This document shows, in pieces, positions 1 through 14,383 of a DNA stretch of 64,000 nucleotides; positions within the stretch are counted from its first letter, which is position 1; each line of letters begins with the position of its first letter. Made by a program: the position numbers and the translations under genes. The stretch is from the NCBI RefSeq assembly GCF_009870125.1, contig NC_046683.1:66913869-66977868 (forward strand), in the 5' to 3' direction. Under the pieces are notes generated by a model that did not search any database, was not told where the DNA came from, and was given only the letters and a program-made list of their open reading frames with translations. The DNA comes from Drosophila pseudoobscura (Eukaryota > Arthropoda > Insecta > Diptera > Drosophilidae).

Positions 1-80
1 CGTGCCTGCCCCCGTGCCTGCCCCCGTGCCTGCCCCCTTGGCCTGCCCCCGTGCCTGCCCCCTGGCCTGCCCCCTGGCTG
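1..80. repeat. C-rich minisatellite
   Basis: Imperfect tandem copies of a 10-12 base CCTGCCCCCGTG-like unit run from the window edge to about position 80. The array may extend further left. It lies in non-coding DNA. Confidence 0.85.
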
Positions 81-3000
81 CTGTCAATGCTTTGGATGCT
101 CGCCACAAATTAGACGCTTGGCTAATTTACAGCTCATAAATCATATTCGCCAGGGCGGCAAAAGGTTCTCTTATCACTTGAGGGGGCGGGTGGGGGGCGG
201 GGGGTGTCTCCCCTGATGGACAGGCAAGGCATTCACAGTCGCATTTGCATTTCCATTTACTCGTATCTCCGGCTTCTTGGAACTCGACAAAAACATTGTT
301 GGAGCTCAGCTATTTTAGTTATCGTAGAGCACTGATACGATATATATCGCCTAACACCAGAAACAGATCCCAGAACAGCCTTTAAGATGAGTTTAAGACT
401 GGGGAAAGGGGAAATACGATTAATTTCGAGACCTTTGGGCATAAATTATTCGATCGTCCCCATACAACTGGCCATTTTCCAACTGAAATCGAACTATGGG
501 AAACAAAATACAAATTTCACGCCACGCTCTTTTTGTAGAGTAATCCAATTTATTGGCACATTATCTCCGCTTAGGCCATAGCCATGGGGCTCTTTAGTTT
601 CGTGTGGCAGGGCTTGGTGCACGCCGGACCATCGTCATATACCCAGCGAGTCATCACTAACAGGAAAAGAACCAATTCAAGGTAATACTTATTTGCAGAT
701 ATCGCCAAAACAGTCTAAGGGAAAACCTACTCCACTTGGAACCCGCGATGACGGGGCAACCCGTGTGGCGTGTTCTCATATCGTGATCTCCGGAATGGGC
801 CAGCTCTGTGAACAAGGTGGCGCCGCCCTGGGGCACATCGCTTAGCTGTGACAATAGGCAGAGGGAAGGAATCGTCGTCCATCATTCACTTACGTCAAAT
901 ATGGCCGTGGCAATGCGTTCCCTCACTAGATATTAGTGAATATCAATTAGATGGAGACTAAGGACATGCTTACGGGGTGCAAAAGGTCACTGTGGCGCAT
1001 GAACGAGCCTCCCATCCCATAGTTATTGACCTGGAACATTTCAGAGTTGCTAATGCTCCGATCTGCTCTTCGGGTCGCCTCTGTAATGGTCGGCTCCAGC
1101 CAGACGAAGTGCGCTGTCCGGGAGTTAGACAACTCATGCGGCGCATTAGGATATTGAATGGTGATGGGACAGGGACACCACATCGGAGTGGGTCAATACA
1201 TCGTAGGACAACGCAATAGAGGGATCGTCAGAGAGAATCTCAGTCCTAACCCTCGCCAAGAGCAGAAAGGGGGATCCTCGTCAGAGAGGCTTCGAAGGTA
1301 TTCAAAACATAAGCAGCGATTCGGCAGTGAGAAAGGATCATTCCCCATCCACATACTACATGAGGGCACGAGGGGATATCTATTCGAACTATAAGAAGGT
1401 ATTCGGATCGTACGATAGGATATTGAGCTATGGACAAGTACATATATGGCATGTTGTTTCTAGTAATTCCTCCAAGTTCTACAGAACTCATTCATCACTT
1501 TCCCTTTCCCCAGCCCCCTGCCCCCTTCCCCCTGCCCTTTCCCAAGGAAATATAAATATTACAAAAATCCATCTCTCGGCGGAGACGCCAAAAAACGAAT
1601 AAAAAAAGAGACTCAAATCCAAGGCTGAGCCCTGAGGCCTTAAAGACAGAGAAAAAAGGGTTATGTTCCACAGGAGACACGGGACAGGAGACACGGGACA
1701 GGCGACAGGAGACAGGAGACAATCCAAAAATACAACAACCAAAAACAGAGAGCAACAAAAACTCGCGATGTTCTGCTGCTTTCTGGTTGTTTTGTGTTAA
1801 TTGAGTTGTTTGCTGCTGCCGCTGCTGCTGCTGCTGTTGCAACGACTGTGTGTTGCAGGCTTCGTTGTTGCTTGTTTTGTTCGTTTGTTGCATTCATTCC
1901 GTTAAGATTTTTTCTGGTTAAACACAACGCTGCCGCTGCCACTGCCACTGCCACTGCTGTTGTGATTTTTGTGTTCTGCTGTTTGTTCTATGTATGTCTG
2001 CCTCCTGGCTGCATGCCCCTCCCCCCATCCGCCATCCACCATCCCATGTGGCTCCATTCTCCAGCTCCTCCTCCAGCTCCTCCCCCTCTCTGTCTCTCCA
2101 TCTCTGTGTTTGCAATTTTCCAGCAATTAGTGTTGCCTGTGTTGCCTGTGTTGCACAGTCTGACAGTTATTTCTCTCTGCAGATTTTTCGAGTCAAGTGA
2201 GTGTTTGTGGCCGTTGCCCGTTTCTACTGCTGCTTTTTTCGCCTCTTAATGTCGCGCGCATCAGCCAAAATGAGTCATGGGAGCGAACCCCTGCCTTGGG
2301 TTCCGCTTCGATGCTGCCACTGCTGTTTGTGGCATGCTGCTGACTAATATGCGAGAAACTTAAATTGAAAAACGGACACTAAATTAAGGAAAGCCAAAGA
2401 TAATTCCCTGGTAAGCCGCACTCTCGATGCACTATCTTTTATTTATTCCTTTATTCCATTTATCTGAAATATTCGAGATTATTTCATCGACTTTCATCCT
2501 CTTGCATTGCATTTAAAATTAATTTAAAATAAAAAATAGAAATAAATAAATAAAACAATACAAGTTTTACATAATTTTTGGGCCTCGTCTTTTTTATTTT
2601 TATTAATTTTTAAATAATTTCCTTTTTTGACGATTAATTAAGATTTAATTAATTAAGATCACATTTACGGCCACCTTTAGAGCATTTTAGAGGTGGCTTA
2701 CTCGTATATAGTTTGTAGCTAAATATTTCGACCGTTTTGAGGTTATATCTTGCATTCTTCAAGTGTTTTTTGTTGCCAATTTTTAAGATACTTTTTAGAT
2801 ACATAATTCGAAGCGCTTTGAGGTCCTACTTCTATCTTTTTAATTGTTTTCCCTCCGGTTTAAGATCATTCTATAAATCGTATTTAAGTGAGTTTTTTGG
2901 ATACTGCTTTTGGATCATTTATCTGGGGCACTGTGGCACTCACTGTGGCAGACACTTCTTCTCAATGATTTGCTTCTCTAACCTTCTCTCTGAGCGTTGA

Positions 3001-6000
3001 ACCTTCACTTTCTGGGACACCTAGAGGGCACTCCAGGGCAGCAGACCCTATCGATAGGGTTATGCGATAGGGTATACGAGGCATTTAAACCCATGGGGGG
3101 GGCACCGCCCGAAGAACACGCCCAAAAACTAGAAAAATGGCCAAAGATTTGCCACAGACAAAAGCCAAAAAACAAATATGCAGCGAGACCCACAGCGGCA
3201 GTCAATGCTGCCACAAGAGAGCTGCAACTGCCACAGCAACGGCAACAGCAACAAACGTTTTGTGTCACAAAATATTTGAATGTAAAGTGCGCCTCGGTCT
3301 CCGATCGGGTCTTTGCTGGCGTTTTGCTGTCTTTATTCCCGTCTCTGGCTCTGTCTCTGGCTCTCTGGCTGTGGCTTTGGCTCTGACGTGCGCCTGCGCG
3401 ACCACGCCTCCTCCTCCCCCTCGCTCATAGCCGATTCCCCCCCCCCCAGTTGGATCACTAATTGGTCACGACAGGCAGCAGCCATAGCCACAGCGTTTCG
3501 GTTTATTTTCTGCCTGCTTGTTTTTTGTGGGGTTTTGTGGGGTTTTTTTTGTGTTTTTTTGGCTAAACGAAAAGTAAAATCCATTGAATTTGGCAAGAGG
3601 CCCGTCCGTTTCTGTTTGTGCGGCTGAAACCTTCAATTTTGGTAGCTTTTCGCTTGCCACAGACGGATGGAGAGACGGACGGACAGCCACCTCTCCCACT
3701 GTACTGGCAGTGCACCAGCACCAGCCACCCCCCCTGGGCCCCATCCGTTGTTGGGGCATTAAAGTTTAGCGTCGCAATTGATTTTAGTCGTCAGTTTTAT
3801 GGGCTTTTGATTTTTCTTCATTGTTGTAGTTTATTTTGTTGTTGTATCTTTTTTGCTATTCCAAAAGATATTTGTTGGTGTTGTTGTTGGTGTTGTTGGC
3901 CATGAGATGGCGCAAAACATTCAACATTCAACATTCAACAATTCGTTGGGGAACTTCGTCTGGGGGGCCGTTTTGTTAGCCAAATTTATGCGATGCTGCA
4001 TTTGGTTGTTGTTGTTGTTATTATTTCGGCTTTATTATTCGAATATAAATCTAAATGCATTTTTAATCATTTTTTGATGTCTGCCCAAATTGTGCGGCCA
4101 TTATTCACGATGCCATTAACTTTTATAATCCAACGATTTTCCAATAAGAATTTTCCGCTGCCTGGGTCTTGGCTCTTCGATCTTTTGTTTTCTGTTTCGT
4201 TTTTCCGTGCAACAAGTGGCCGGGCCGGGCCGGGTCGGATCGGGTCGGATCGGTCTTTTGTGTTGCAAATTAAATCGATACGGATTATAACTAATCGGAA
4301 GATTGCTCAGACGAGTGCTCGAGGGGAGTGCTTAATGGGTTTTGCTGGGCTCTACTTTGATTCGAACTCGAAACAGATCCCAGGACAGCGCGCAGGAAGG
4401 ATCAGGGAGCAGGATCAGGGACTCTTTCCCACCGCCAGACCTCCTTGGAGAAGCCCACTTATCGTCCAATCATCAACGATCTATATACACGAAAATATTG
4501 GATGCATCTCGGCCGATTATTGCCCCCCAAAAGTCTTCTACCCTCCCCTCTGTACACCCTCTATAAGCGGGGGGGAAGCGGAGAACAAATGCGCACACAT
4601 TTCCATCACAAATGGAGGCTAGCCTTGGAGCTGTTCCATTTTAATCTTCCATTTTCGGTCCATGAAATTTCGCGTAAAATTCTTTGGTCCCTTATGGGTT
4701 ATTATTGGATCTTTTTCAGATGTGATTGCTTACAGGGACATCCTTCTTCGCCAAAGGAGGACGAACCACTTCAGTTGGGAAGCCTTGCGAGCCTCTCTGC
4801 GCCCCTCCACTGGGCCCATGTCCTTGGTGGCCAAGGGCTTCTCCCAGAAGGGTCCCTCCACAGATTATAGACTATATATATAGGGTGGTATCGTGGTGGA
4901 GGTGCCCCTGGTCCATAATCTCAAAATACCCTCTAATTGGTATTCAATTCCAAGTCCAAATCCAAATCCAATTAAATATTTCCCGACCAATTTGACTCCC
5001 ACATTAATTTCGGGTGCATTATTTATGGCATCTCTTTAGTGCCGCTGCCGCCGCTGCTGCCGCCGCTGCTGGCCACCAAAACAAAAAACAAAAATCACAG
5101 CAAACGGCAACAATCGGTGGGGGGGGGGGGGCGGTGCGGTGCTGCAAGGCGACGGAAAAAGACCAAAAAGACAGCGTCATTCATCAAATAAAATTTACTT
5201 AATGAAATTAATAAATAAATTATGATATAAATCTTGCAACAGTCACCGCGAATCGAACGCGAAGCTGCCACCGCCAACGGTGTTGCTGCTTATTGCTGTT
5301 GCTGTTGTTGCTGTTGCTGTTGTTGCTGTTGTTGTGGCTGCAACAGCAGCAACATTTTTATTAAAAGCTCTAAATTATTGGCAGTCGCATGCGATGCCGA
5401 CAAACGAGGCAAGAGTCGGTCGATCGGTTGGTCAGCTGCTGCTCGATTGGAGTCGAATCTTGGCCCGAAGCCATGGGACCCAAGAGCCACAGCCAGGCCA
5501 TAGCCAGAGCCAGAGACAGAGTCAGAGCGGTGGCGGCGGGGCATGCAGCACGGCACACATTAACGAGCAAATGTCAATTTCCAGGCAATCTTTTTGCAAT
5601 TTCTGTGTTTTTTAGTTAATAATTTTTGGCTGTCCAAGCGGCTGTCCCCCCACCCCTCCGTGCCCCAGTCGATGCGCTGCGGCGGCGGCGGCGGCGGCCA
5701 CAACGAATCGAATATTTCGTAATCGCCGCAAAAAACAAAGTATGAGTATTTTCGCGACTAGCAAAATTAAGTTAATAATTCTCTTATTTTTAATTGGGGG
5801 GAAGCCAAGTGGCAGAGCTACCCTCGGCTGAGCTGCTGTGGAGGGGTATGCCAGGCAGGAAGGAAACAAGAAAAATTCCAAGAGATGCAACAGAGAACGG
5901 AGAACGGAAAAGGCCCCCAGAAAGAAATCGGCAAAGAAGTTTAACCTTTTAATAATTATCTTTTATAAGATAAATTCCTATAAATCCAAAATCTAATATA

Positions 6001-9000
6001 AAAAAAATAATATATACATATATAATATAATATAAAATATAAAAATATAAAAATAATTCTTAAAATATCCTTCATGTAGGTTTTTAGCACCCCATAAGGA
6101 ATACATTTCGAATACTTTTCTCATATTGGATATTCTTTGAGTTCGTATCCTGAATAGGATCCTTGAGAGGGTATCTCTCATCCCTTCTCGAATGCTCCTT
6201 CTCTTCAGCCGAGTCCAGGGTATTCTGTCGCTAATATCTCCACAAGACACCCAACGAAATCCTTTCCCTTTCCTTTCTGCAACTCAATTGATAAATTTCG
6301 GAATTTCTTGAACTCTGCCGCTGAATATTTTCCTGGCTTTTTATTCGCTGTTTTTACACCGATTTCTCTAACGCCGCGTAAAATCTGTCAGATATTGACA
6401 ATTTTTATGGGGGGGAAAAAAAGCAACAAAAAAAAGACGCTGAAAATATCGAATGGTAAGAAAATAAACGACTACGAGAGCTCGATTGGTTTTTTTTTGT
6501 CTTTGTAATTATTTCTTCTGTGTGTGTTTTTTTTTTCTTTTTTTCTTTCGAATATTTGATTAGTGTTGGTGTTGGAATTGTTGTTGTATTTTCTGATTTT
6601 TGTAGGCGTTGGAATGGTTGTTGAAATGATTTTATAAGCAATTGTTGTTGTAGTTGTAAAAAATGAATGAATTTATTGTTGTTGTTGTTGTTGTTGCTGT
6701 TGGAATCATTGCAATGGCTTTTGTTGTTGTTGTTGTTGTTGTTGAAGCCTCCACAGTGCAGTGTAATTTTTGTATTGAAGTGAGTTTTTCGTGTCTGTTG
6801 TTCTTGGAATTATTGTTGCAATTGCAATTGTTGTTTCTGCTGTTGCTGTTGCTGCCTCTGGCTGTTGCAGTGGCTGTGGAGATTGTTATTTGCAACCCGC
6901 TGTGCGTACGAGAGGCACACACACATACGAACAACCGCAAGCTCTGGACAACAACTTAATTTGGCCAAAAACGTCCGCTTGTTAGTGTTGCTGTTGTTGT
7001 TGTTGCTGTGGCAGTTGTTGCATTTGTTGGTCGGTCGTTGGTGTCGCAGTTTGCGGTCCATACACGATCGCCGCCACATCATATTCGCACGCGGAATGCC
7101 AGCCACCAATTGAGGCACAGACCGAATATGAAGCCACATCTTGGGGTCCCTCATTCTGGGGCCCGGGGAGTGTTGGAGGGGTGTGGGGGGGGATGGACAA
7201 GTTTTCCTGTTCATTCGAATGGCAGGGAAATGGGAATCACAATTAGAGAAACATGAAATTAGAATGGGAAAATCGAGTAAATCGAGTGGCAGTAGGAGGA
7301 GGCTGTTGGAGGCTGTTGTTGGAGGCAGGAGTGGCAGCCTCCATGGATTTCCTGTTTCCCACACATCAGACCGACCAGATCCATGCCTCCCTCGAGCATC
7401 TGGGGGCATCCTTGGGGGGCTGTGCCTTTGTTGCCTTTGTTGCCTGTTAATTGCTGCACGTCTTTGATTAATTTGTTGACAATGGCCATGCCCCAAAGTG
7501 TTGCAGCTGCGGCAAGCAGTAAGCAAGCAACATGAAAGTTGTCACGTCACAAAATGCAGCAAAACGACAAACGACAAGCGACAGGCGACATTTATCATGT
7601 TTTTAACCTTTGAAGTGCATTTGTGTCTAGACGTCTTCAACGAGTCGCTTCTTGTTGTTGTTGTTGTTGTTGTTGTTGTTGCAGCAGTAACCGATGTTGC
7701 CACTGCCTTGGCCCCTTCCGTTGCCGCTTTTCCCTTCATTCTGTTGCATGTGGCAGCGGCTAAAAATGCGGAAAAAATCGCGCACAAAAGAGGAATCATA
7801 ATAATTTGTAATAAATTAACGCCTCTCCTCGTGTCGTGTCGTGTGTGTGTGTGCGTGTGTTGCAGTGACAACCGTGCAACACAGCAACACCTAGGCACTC
7901 GGCGGCTTGTCTATGGATGGAAGGTTGAAGGATTAAAGCACACGCCTCCTGTCTGTCCTTCGAGGAGCCTCCTTCGAGCGGTCGCCGTCGTCGTCTTCAT
8001 TAAGTCAAGGCGCGTCCTAGCCGCCGCTTGGAGAGTTGCTCTTGCAACCCCCGAGCAGGCATGGAGTTGCACATGTGGCACACACACACACGGGACACAC
8101 ACACACATACACCTTCCTCCCCCTCTGCTTTTGTCTAATTTCACGCTGTCGTTTCTCATCAAAGAGTGACGCGCGTCCCCGGCGAGTAATTCATCATTTC
8201 GCGTGACGTACTCCACGGACTCGCGAGGATACCAGAGACTCCAGCCAGACAGCCATCCAGAGCCAGCGAGAGAGATTCATTCCGCAGGGGGGCAGTAGGG
8301 GGCAGGGGGGGGCAGGGGGGGCAGGCACATAAATTCTCAAGTGCCAAATGCATTTTTTATAGAGGCGCACCTCTCCGGCTGCCGGTTGCCGATTGCCGCC
8401 TTTCGTCTTTGACTTTGACGTTGGCCTGGCCTGGCCTTAACTTCTGTTGGCGTGACACAATCATCGACAAGAAGTTGAAAGCAGTCTGCACTCGTCCGTC
8501 CGTCTCGTGTTGCAGTTGCAAGTGTGGCTGCATTTGTTGTTGCTGTTGTCTGCTCTCATCGTTCGGCTGCTAATTATTCAAATTAATTGTTTCGAACGAA
8601 TCGCAGAGGCGCAGGCGGAGGCGGAGGCGCAACTCAAACGCCAATCAACGGTGGCGAGGCAGACAGTTGGCTGCCACAGGGGAGGGGCTGCCACGGTGCA
8701 CCGCAACAGTTGACAACTTGCAACACATTTGCGGTGCACAAAAGGGGGGGGGGGGGGGGAAATAATGCTAATTTGTGGCACTTAATGCTAGATAATTGTC
8801 CATCTCGATTGTTTGGGTTTTTCGTGCTGGCAAAAATGTGCAAAAATATGATAGGAGGGAGGGAGGAGGGAGGGAGGGAATCCCAGAGGATGAATGATCG
8901 GGTCTGAGTCCTTCAAGGGCCGCTTCCATGCGCCTCCCAATAGATCTCCTCCAATCGGGGATATCTGTGGGGATTTACAGAGATCTGCCTCATTCTCATT

Positions 9001-11348
9001 CTCCTTCTCCTTCTGGCCCCAAATCGAATCATTTGCTCTCTGCAAAGTTTCCGCCCGCCCCTTTTTCGTACCCCCTACAGCCCCTACACCCCCTACACCC
9101 CTTCAACCGCTCCACCATTCCGACAGGCAATGGACAACGTGGCCAACCCATGGCGACCTGAAATCGGATTCGGATTCTGATTCAGATTCGGCACTGAAAA
9201 TTGCAATTTCTATTTGTTTTCCCTGACAGCTGTGCCACAACATGTGCAACATGTGCCAGCAAATGTGGCAGGTGGGAGGAGGAGTTACGATGAGTGGGTC
9301 GCGTGTCTATCCGCCAAAGGCTCCCCCAAAACGCGCTGAGAACCCGTTGGATATTGAGTTGTTAGCCACATTCCATCCTCCATCGGCCATCCTCCATCCT
9401 CCATCCTCAATGGACCATCCTCCATCCTCCATGGACCATCGACCACCGATAAAGGACGAATTCGAGAATCGAATGAGCCACAGCGACAACTCCATTCATT
9501 GGTTTGTCGACATTTGTTGGTGTTTTTCTGTTTGTATTTCAGAGGAATCGGAAATACTCTTTCGGGGAAGCCAGACCTCTCAAGGGGTCCCCCAAACTCC
9601 CTCAGAAGTGGGGAAAAGGTTTGAGGATCCAGGAGGATCCCCATCATAATCCCAAGTCCCGAATCGCTTCGTTTTTACAGGGCATCCAAGGGCAAGCTTC
9701 GAGCGGCCACAAGAAGTTTCGGCTTCTTGCCCCAAAGATTAGCATCGATTTGTGGCTACTGTTGTTGCTGGCTGTTCCACTCCTGCCAGCTGATGATTTG
9801 CCTGGCAATTGTGGCAGCCGTGGCAGCCGTGGCAGCCGTGGCAGCCGGAAAGCGGGTTCTTATTTTTGGTCTTGAATGCTCTTTTGCGGAGTCGCGCAGA
9901 AACCAAAAGAAATCGGCCACAAAAATAAACACTGTTGCCTCCAAGATTATGACGACTTTTCGGAGTGAGAGTGAGAGAGAGAGAGAGAGGGGGGGAGAGA
10001 GAGGGAGAGAGGGGGAGAAACAACGAAAACGTTTTTGGGGGATAAATGTTAAACGAATGTTTATGCAAATTAGAAGCGATCGCCGCTTCTGTTTGATGTC
10101 CTTTCCGCCCGAAAGAAAAAAGGAGAAGGAGGAGGAGGAGAAAAAAGAGTTGTTGCCGTGTTTTGTATTGAGGGGCAGAGCAGGGGGGGAGCAGCAGCCA
10201 AAGGAGGATCCATCGAACCAAACGAAGCCCCGAAGATGATGATGATGATGATGAGATCAAACACTGCCACTGCCACTGCTGCCTGCCCCTCGCTTGCGTT
10301 GCCAAAGCGATTTTGGGCAACACGGGTAGCCGCTGCCGCAGCAGAGAGAGAGAAAGAGATTAAAAAACGATACCAAACAAAAAAAGCACTGAGGCTGCAT
10401 CTACAAGATACTTCTTTCGGCAGCGGCAGCCTGTCGGGACTGTGGCAAAACGGTAGCTGCAATTTGGCATAACATTTGTGCCAACAGTTGGCCAGCCAAA
10501 AATCACTGGCAACTGGGGGGCATGCCCCCCCCCCCCCCCCTCGACAACGGCCAGGACCAGAGGAGGAGGCGCCTCCCGAAAGAGAGACATTTGTTGTCTT
10601 AAACAAATCGAGAGGTGGCGTTCGAATCGAACGCATGGGGCATTCCCCCACGAGGGAGAAATGCGAGATGCATTGTAATTAAGTTAATTGCGGGCTGAGG
10701 GGGCAAAGATACTCGCGTATCCCACAGATACTCACGCTCTCGTCCGCTGCTGCTGGCAATCATTACTTTTATCTGCACCGCCAACAAGCCAACAAGCTAG
10801 CAAGCCAACAGACACTCGTATTAGCCAAATTGAACCTTAAAATGTCACAAAAGCATTAACACAGTACGCGAATCCAGCAGATACTATCCCACAGATACTC
10901 GTACACACACACACACACACATGCAGTGCCTCGTTCGCAGCAGCTGCCACAAAGAGGCTCGCTGGGTTCGCTCCATTCGAAGGCTTTTAAGGGGCCAGAG
11001 CCAGGCCAGCAGAGACCCCCAGATAATTTGCGACCATTCCACATTGATGGCATATCGATGATGAGATGATGCCGCAGATACCGCCGCGCGCACTCTCCCC
11101 GGATCGTTGCGGCATGCAAATATTGTCACAGCAGCAGATCCCGCAATTGGCAACAAGTTGCGGCAACGTTCTGGGAGCCTCCCTCTCCCTCTCTCTCCCT
11201 CTCTCTCGCTGTCTCTCGCTGTCTCTCGCTGTCTCTGTCTGTCCCAGAGATCGTGTAGATAGTTAAGATCGCTTATCGGATCCCCTGAATTATGGCAGAG
11301 CTAAAAGCCTGCCAATGGAACTCTCTTATTGCCACCACTCTCTTTTCT

Positions 11349-11379
<31 letters not shown>

Positions 11380-11390
11380 GTCTTCCTTTT
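81..11390. other. Gene-poor, simple-repeat-rich DNA with no convincing exon
   Basis: I find no protein family, no splice-consistent exon chain and no RNA gene here. Reading frames in this stretch are short, overlap on both strands and translate microsatellites. Simple sequence includes CTG/CAG-like runs (1800-1840, 5280-5340), GTT runs (6675-6745, 7650-7682), G or C runs (5118-5131, 8744-8759, 10528-10540), GA tracts (9965-10020) and a CATCCTC minisatellite near 9370-9440. It could be intergenic or a long intron of a gene outside the window. Confidence 0.6.
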
Positions 11391-11560
11391 TATACCCTAT
11401 ACTCAAAATGAGTCCAGGGGTATACTGGATTTGTGGGGAAAGAAGGAAGTGTTTCCGACCCCATAAAGTATATCTATTCTCGATCAAAGCGCCCGACGAC
11501 GTGTCCAGACACGTTTACTGTCTCTCCCGTAGCCCCACTGACTGCGTATCGGGTATAAGT
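11391..11560. repeat. Possible fragment of a dispersed Drosophila repeat
   Basis: Starts with TATACCCTAT and contains TTTCCGACCCCATAAAGTAT followed by a TATTCTCGATCA-type block. This combination resembles a non-coding repeat that I recall as common in fly genomes. I cannot name the family. No coding capacity is visible. Confidence 0.35.
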
Positions 11561-12667
11561 GTAGAGTTGCGGTCGCAGCAGCAACACCCAATGGTCCCCC
11601 TCGCTAAATTTCAGTAGGAAGCCATCGCCAGCCGACTGCTGAAACCCTCCCTTTTGGTGCTGGACTGAGACTCTCCCAGAAGGCTCCTGCTCCTCCCGCC
11701 TGGAGGCCTGGAGGCTTTGCTCAGGGCGCAGGATCGTCGGTGGCCCAGTCCGGCTTTGGACTTGGACTTGGACTTGCTCCGGCCTTCGGGGTCGTCGAGA
11801 GTCCCACCTTTGGGGAAGCCCCAACGTCTCCGCAGCACCAGCCGTCGGAGCCCCAGGGACACTGGCACTGGACACAGGCGGCAACATCTTCGATTCCTTG
11901 GGTGGACAGATATCTGGCTTATCCTTTGATAGATAGATAGATAGATAGACAGATAGATAGATGGATGGGTCTTGGTCTGTTCGGAGCTCTTGCTGCTCAG
12001 CTCTGACGTCCTCCGATCTCCTGGAGGAGCCACTATTCGAAGATCTAATTAGCAGAAGCATCCATCTGCTGTGTTTCATTTCGGCCGCTCCTTGTGGGGA
12101 AACCTCCTTCAACGAGGTTGGAGATCAGCAGCAAATGCCATGAAGAAAGCAGGCTGTAGATCTGACAGAAAGCCGGTGAAAGAGACGGCGGTGAAAGACG
12201 ATGAAAGAGGCTAAGGATCTAGCCAAGAAAGCTCAACGACGAACGGAGGCTCGAGATTGGATTTGCTGGAAAACTTTCGATTTCACCTGACCGACTGGAC
12301 GACTGGGCGACTTGGCGACTGGCACTGGCACTGGCTCTTAGCCTGGCTCTCAGCCTGGCTCTTAGCCTGGCTCTGAATCTGTATCTTTCGATGGGGTTTC
12401 CATTGGCAATTCAATTAAAAGTCCCAGCTAAATGTCGAAATGTTATCGAAGTCGACAAAAACAAACTCCTTTTTGTTGTTGTTGTTGTTGTTGCTGTTGT
12501 TGTTGTAGCAATTGCAAAAATTGAAACTCCACAAAACTCGATCGCTGTTTGGGCTTTCTGGTTCGATTTGTGCCTCAATTTCTGCCTCATGCTGAGCTCA
12601 AAATGAATGTCGTGGCTAAAAGTGAAGCTGGTCTTAGCCAAAAGCCATAGCCACCAACCCGTGGTGG

Positions 12668-12701
<34 letters not shown>

Positions 12702-14339
12702 GGTAGTTGCCTCTAATATGACATATCTACTAATAACAACGGATTGAGTGCATCTGTATCTGTATCTGTATCTGTATGGCTGTATCTGTATCTGTATAGC
12801 TGTATAGCTGTGTGTCTCTGCCCCAGACTTGGTCTGCCAGTATAAGGGCTCGTTTCCCATTCACTTATGGATTCGCGAGTCACAGAGAGGCCCCAAAGAG
12901 GCAAAAGTGGGGCCACAGCCAAGCCAGGCCAGGCCACGAGTCGCGCCGCGCCGCGTCGAGTGCATTGGTGAAAAGTCATAAGGCAGCAGAAAAGTACAAC
13001 AACAAAACTGTTGAAGAAAACCCACTAGGTAGTAGGAACGAAAAACCCACGATATCACTATACAAAGCAGTGATTCGACTGCAAAATACCCTGTAGGAGA
13101 ACTGCAACTGCAAGAACTTCAACAACTTCCCCAACAATTTCAGAGGGCAGCCCCCAAGAGACGATTTCCGGGACATAGAAGCCCATCTTTATCCGGAAAG
13201 ATGTCGAAATTAATTTCCATCTTTAGGTAGAAATTATCTTTCGAGTCTTGTGTCTGCCTTGTAGACTCGGAATACTCGGAAATCCCAAATCGCTGGCCTT
13301 TCGATGGGTTTCAATCAGCTTTCAACTCCATTCTATTTCCATTTCCATTCCTTTCGAATACCCTGTAATAATATGCTTGTAAAAATGGTTTATTTTGGTT
13401 CAAATTGTCGTCGGTTAATGGCATAGAAAAATGTCAAGCAAAAACAAAACCAAAAAAAGGTTTGCCCAACGATTCATTTTTTGTGTTTCGTTTCGAAGAG
13501 TTTTTTATATGAAATATGAGTAATGTGGATGTGTGTGTGTGTGTGTGTGTGTGTACGGGGGGCGGTGGCGACATTTGCTTGTAAATGATTCACAGAACTA
13601 ATAATCGAATCGAATATATTCCGTCGAGTATTCCCCAAATTGAATTAAAAGTCAATGGAGCGTAAAAGATATGTTACGCTGGTGTCTCGAGGGGGATCTC
13701 CCCCCCTCCCCCTCTCCACACCCTTCAGGGAGGGAGGGGCCTAAGCAATGGGGCCCAATCGATGCATCGATGAGCCGCACATTAATTTCATTATTCCAAA
13801 ATACAACACGGGGCAGCAGATCTTTTCAATGGGGAATCCGCTCTAATGGGATATTAAAGCCACAAAAGCCTGAAGAGCCTCCTTTGGCTTAAACGCACTA
13901 TAAAAAAAAAGCGAAGAGAAACGAAAAAACGGACGGGACGGGACGGCTGGAGGCCGCCTCTCAAAGAAGTCCCCAAAGCGGGGGGGGGGGGAGGGACAGG
14001 GGACAGGGGACAGGGAAAAGGCACAAACAAGTGCCCATAAAATATAATAAAAGGAAGTGCTTAAAACTTGCAACAACAAGAAGACAAGAACAGAAGGAGC
14101 GCAGCAGCAGCGGCAGAGGAAGGAGGCAGAGGAAGGAGGCTGCAGGCGGGTGGGGGGAGGCAGTGTGGCAAGTACATTGCCAGGAGATTCATGAGAAGAG
14201 AGAGAGAGGAGTACGATGGCAGAGCGACAGAGGGACAGAGGACTCTTTTCCTTTTGCATAGTTTGGTGTCTAAATTTATTACCCGCGATCTAACACGATT
14301 TCTCGCACTTGTACCTTACAATAATCATTATATGCACAG

Positions 14340-14383
<44 letters not shown>

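Noticed and set aside
1794-2249. Ala/Leu-rich plus-strand frame near 1.8 kb
   Set aside because: Begins in a GCTGCTGCC microsatellite, has no ATG of good context and no domain.
5225-5270. Sequence with a TCGAACGC-type stretch like a tRNA T-arm
   Set aside because: No acceptor stem, anticodon arm or B-box spacing could be formed around it.
11510-12079. A minus-strand frame of about 190 codons with an ATG
   Set aside because: Includes the translated GATA-type tetranucleotide run (YLSIYLS) and biased sequence, with no domain. It also overlaps a possible dispersed repeat.
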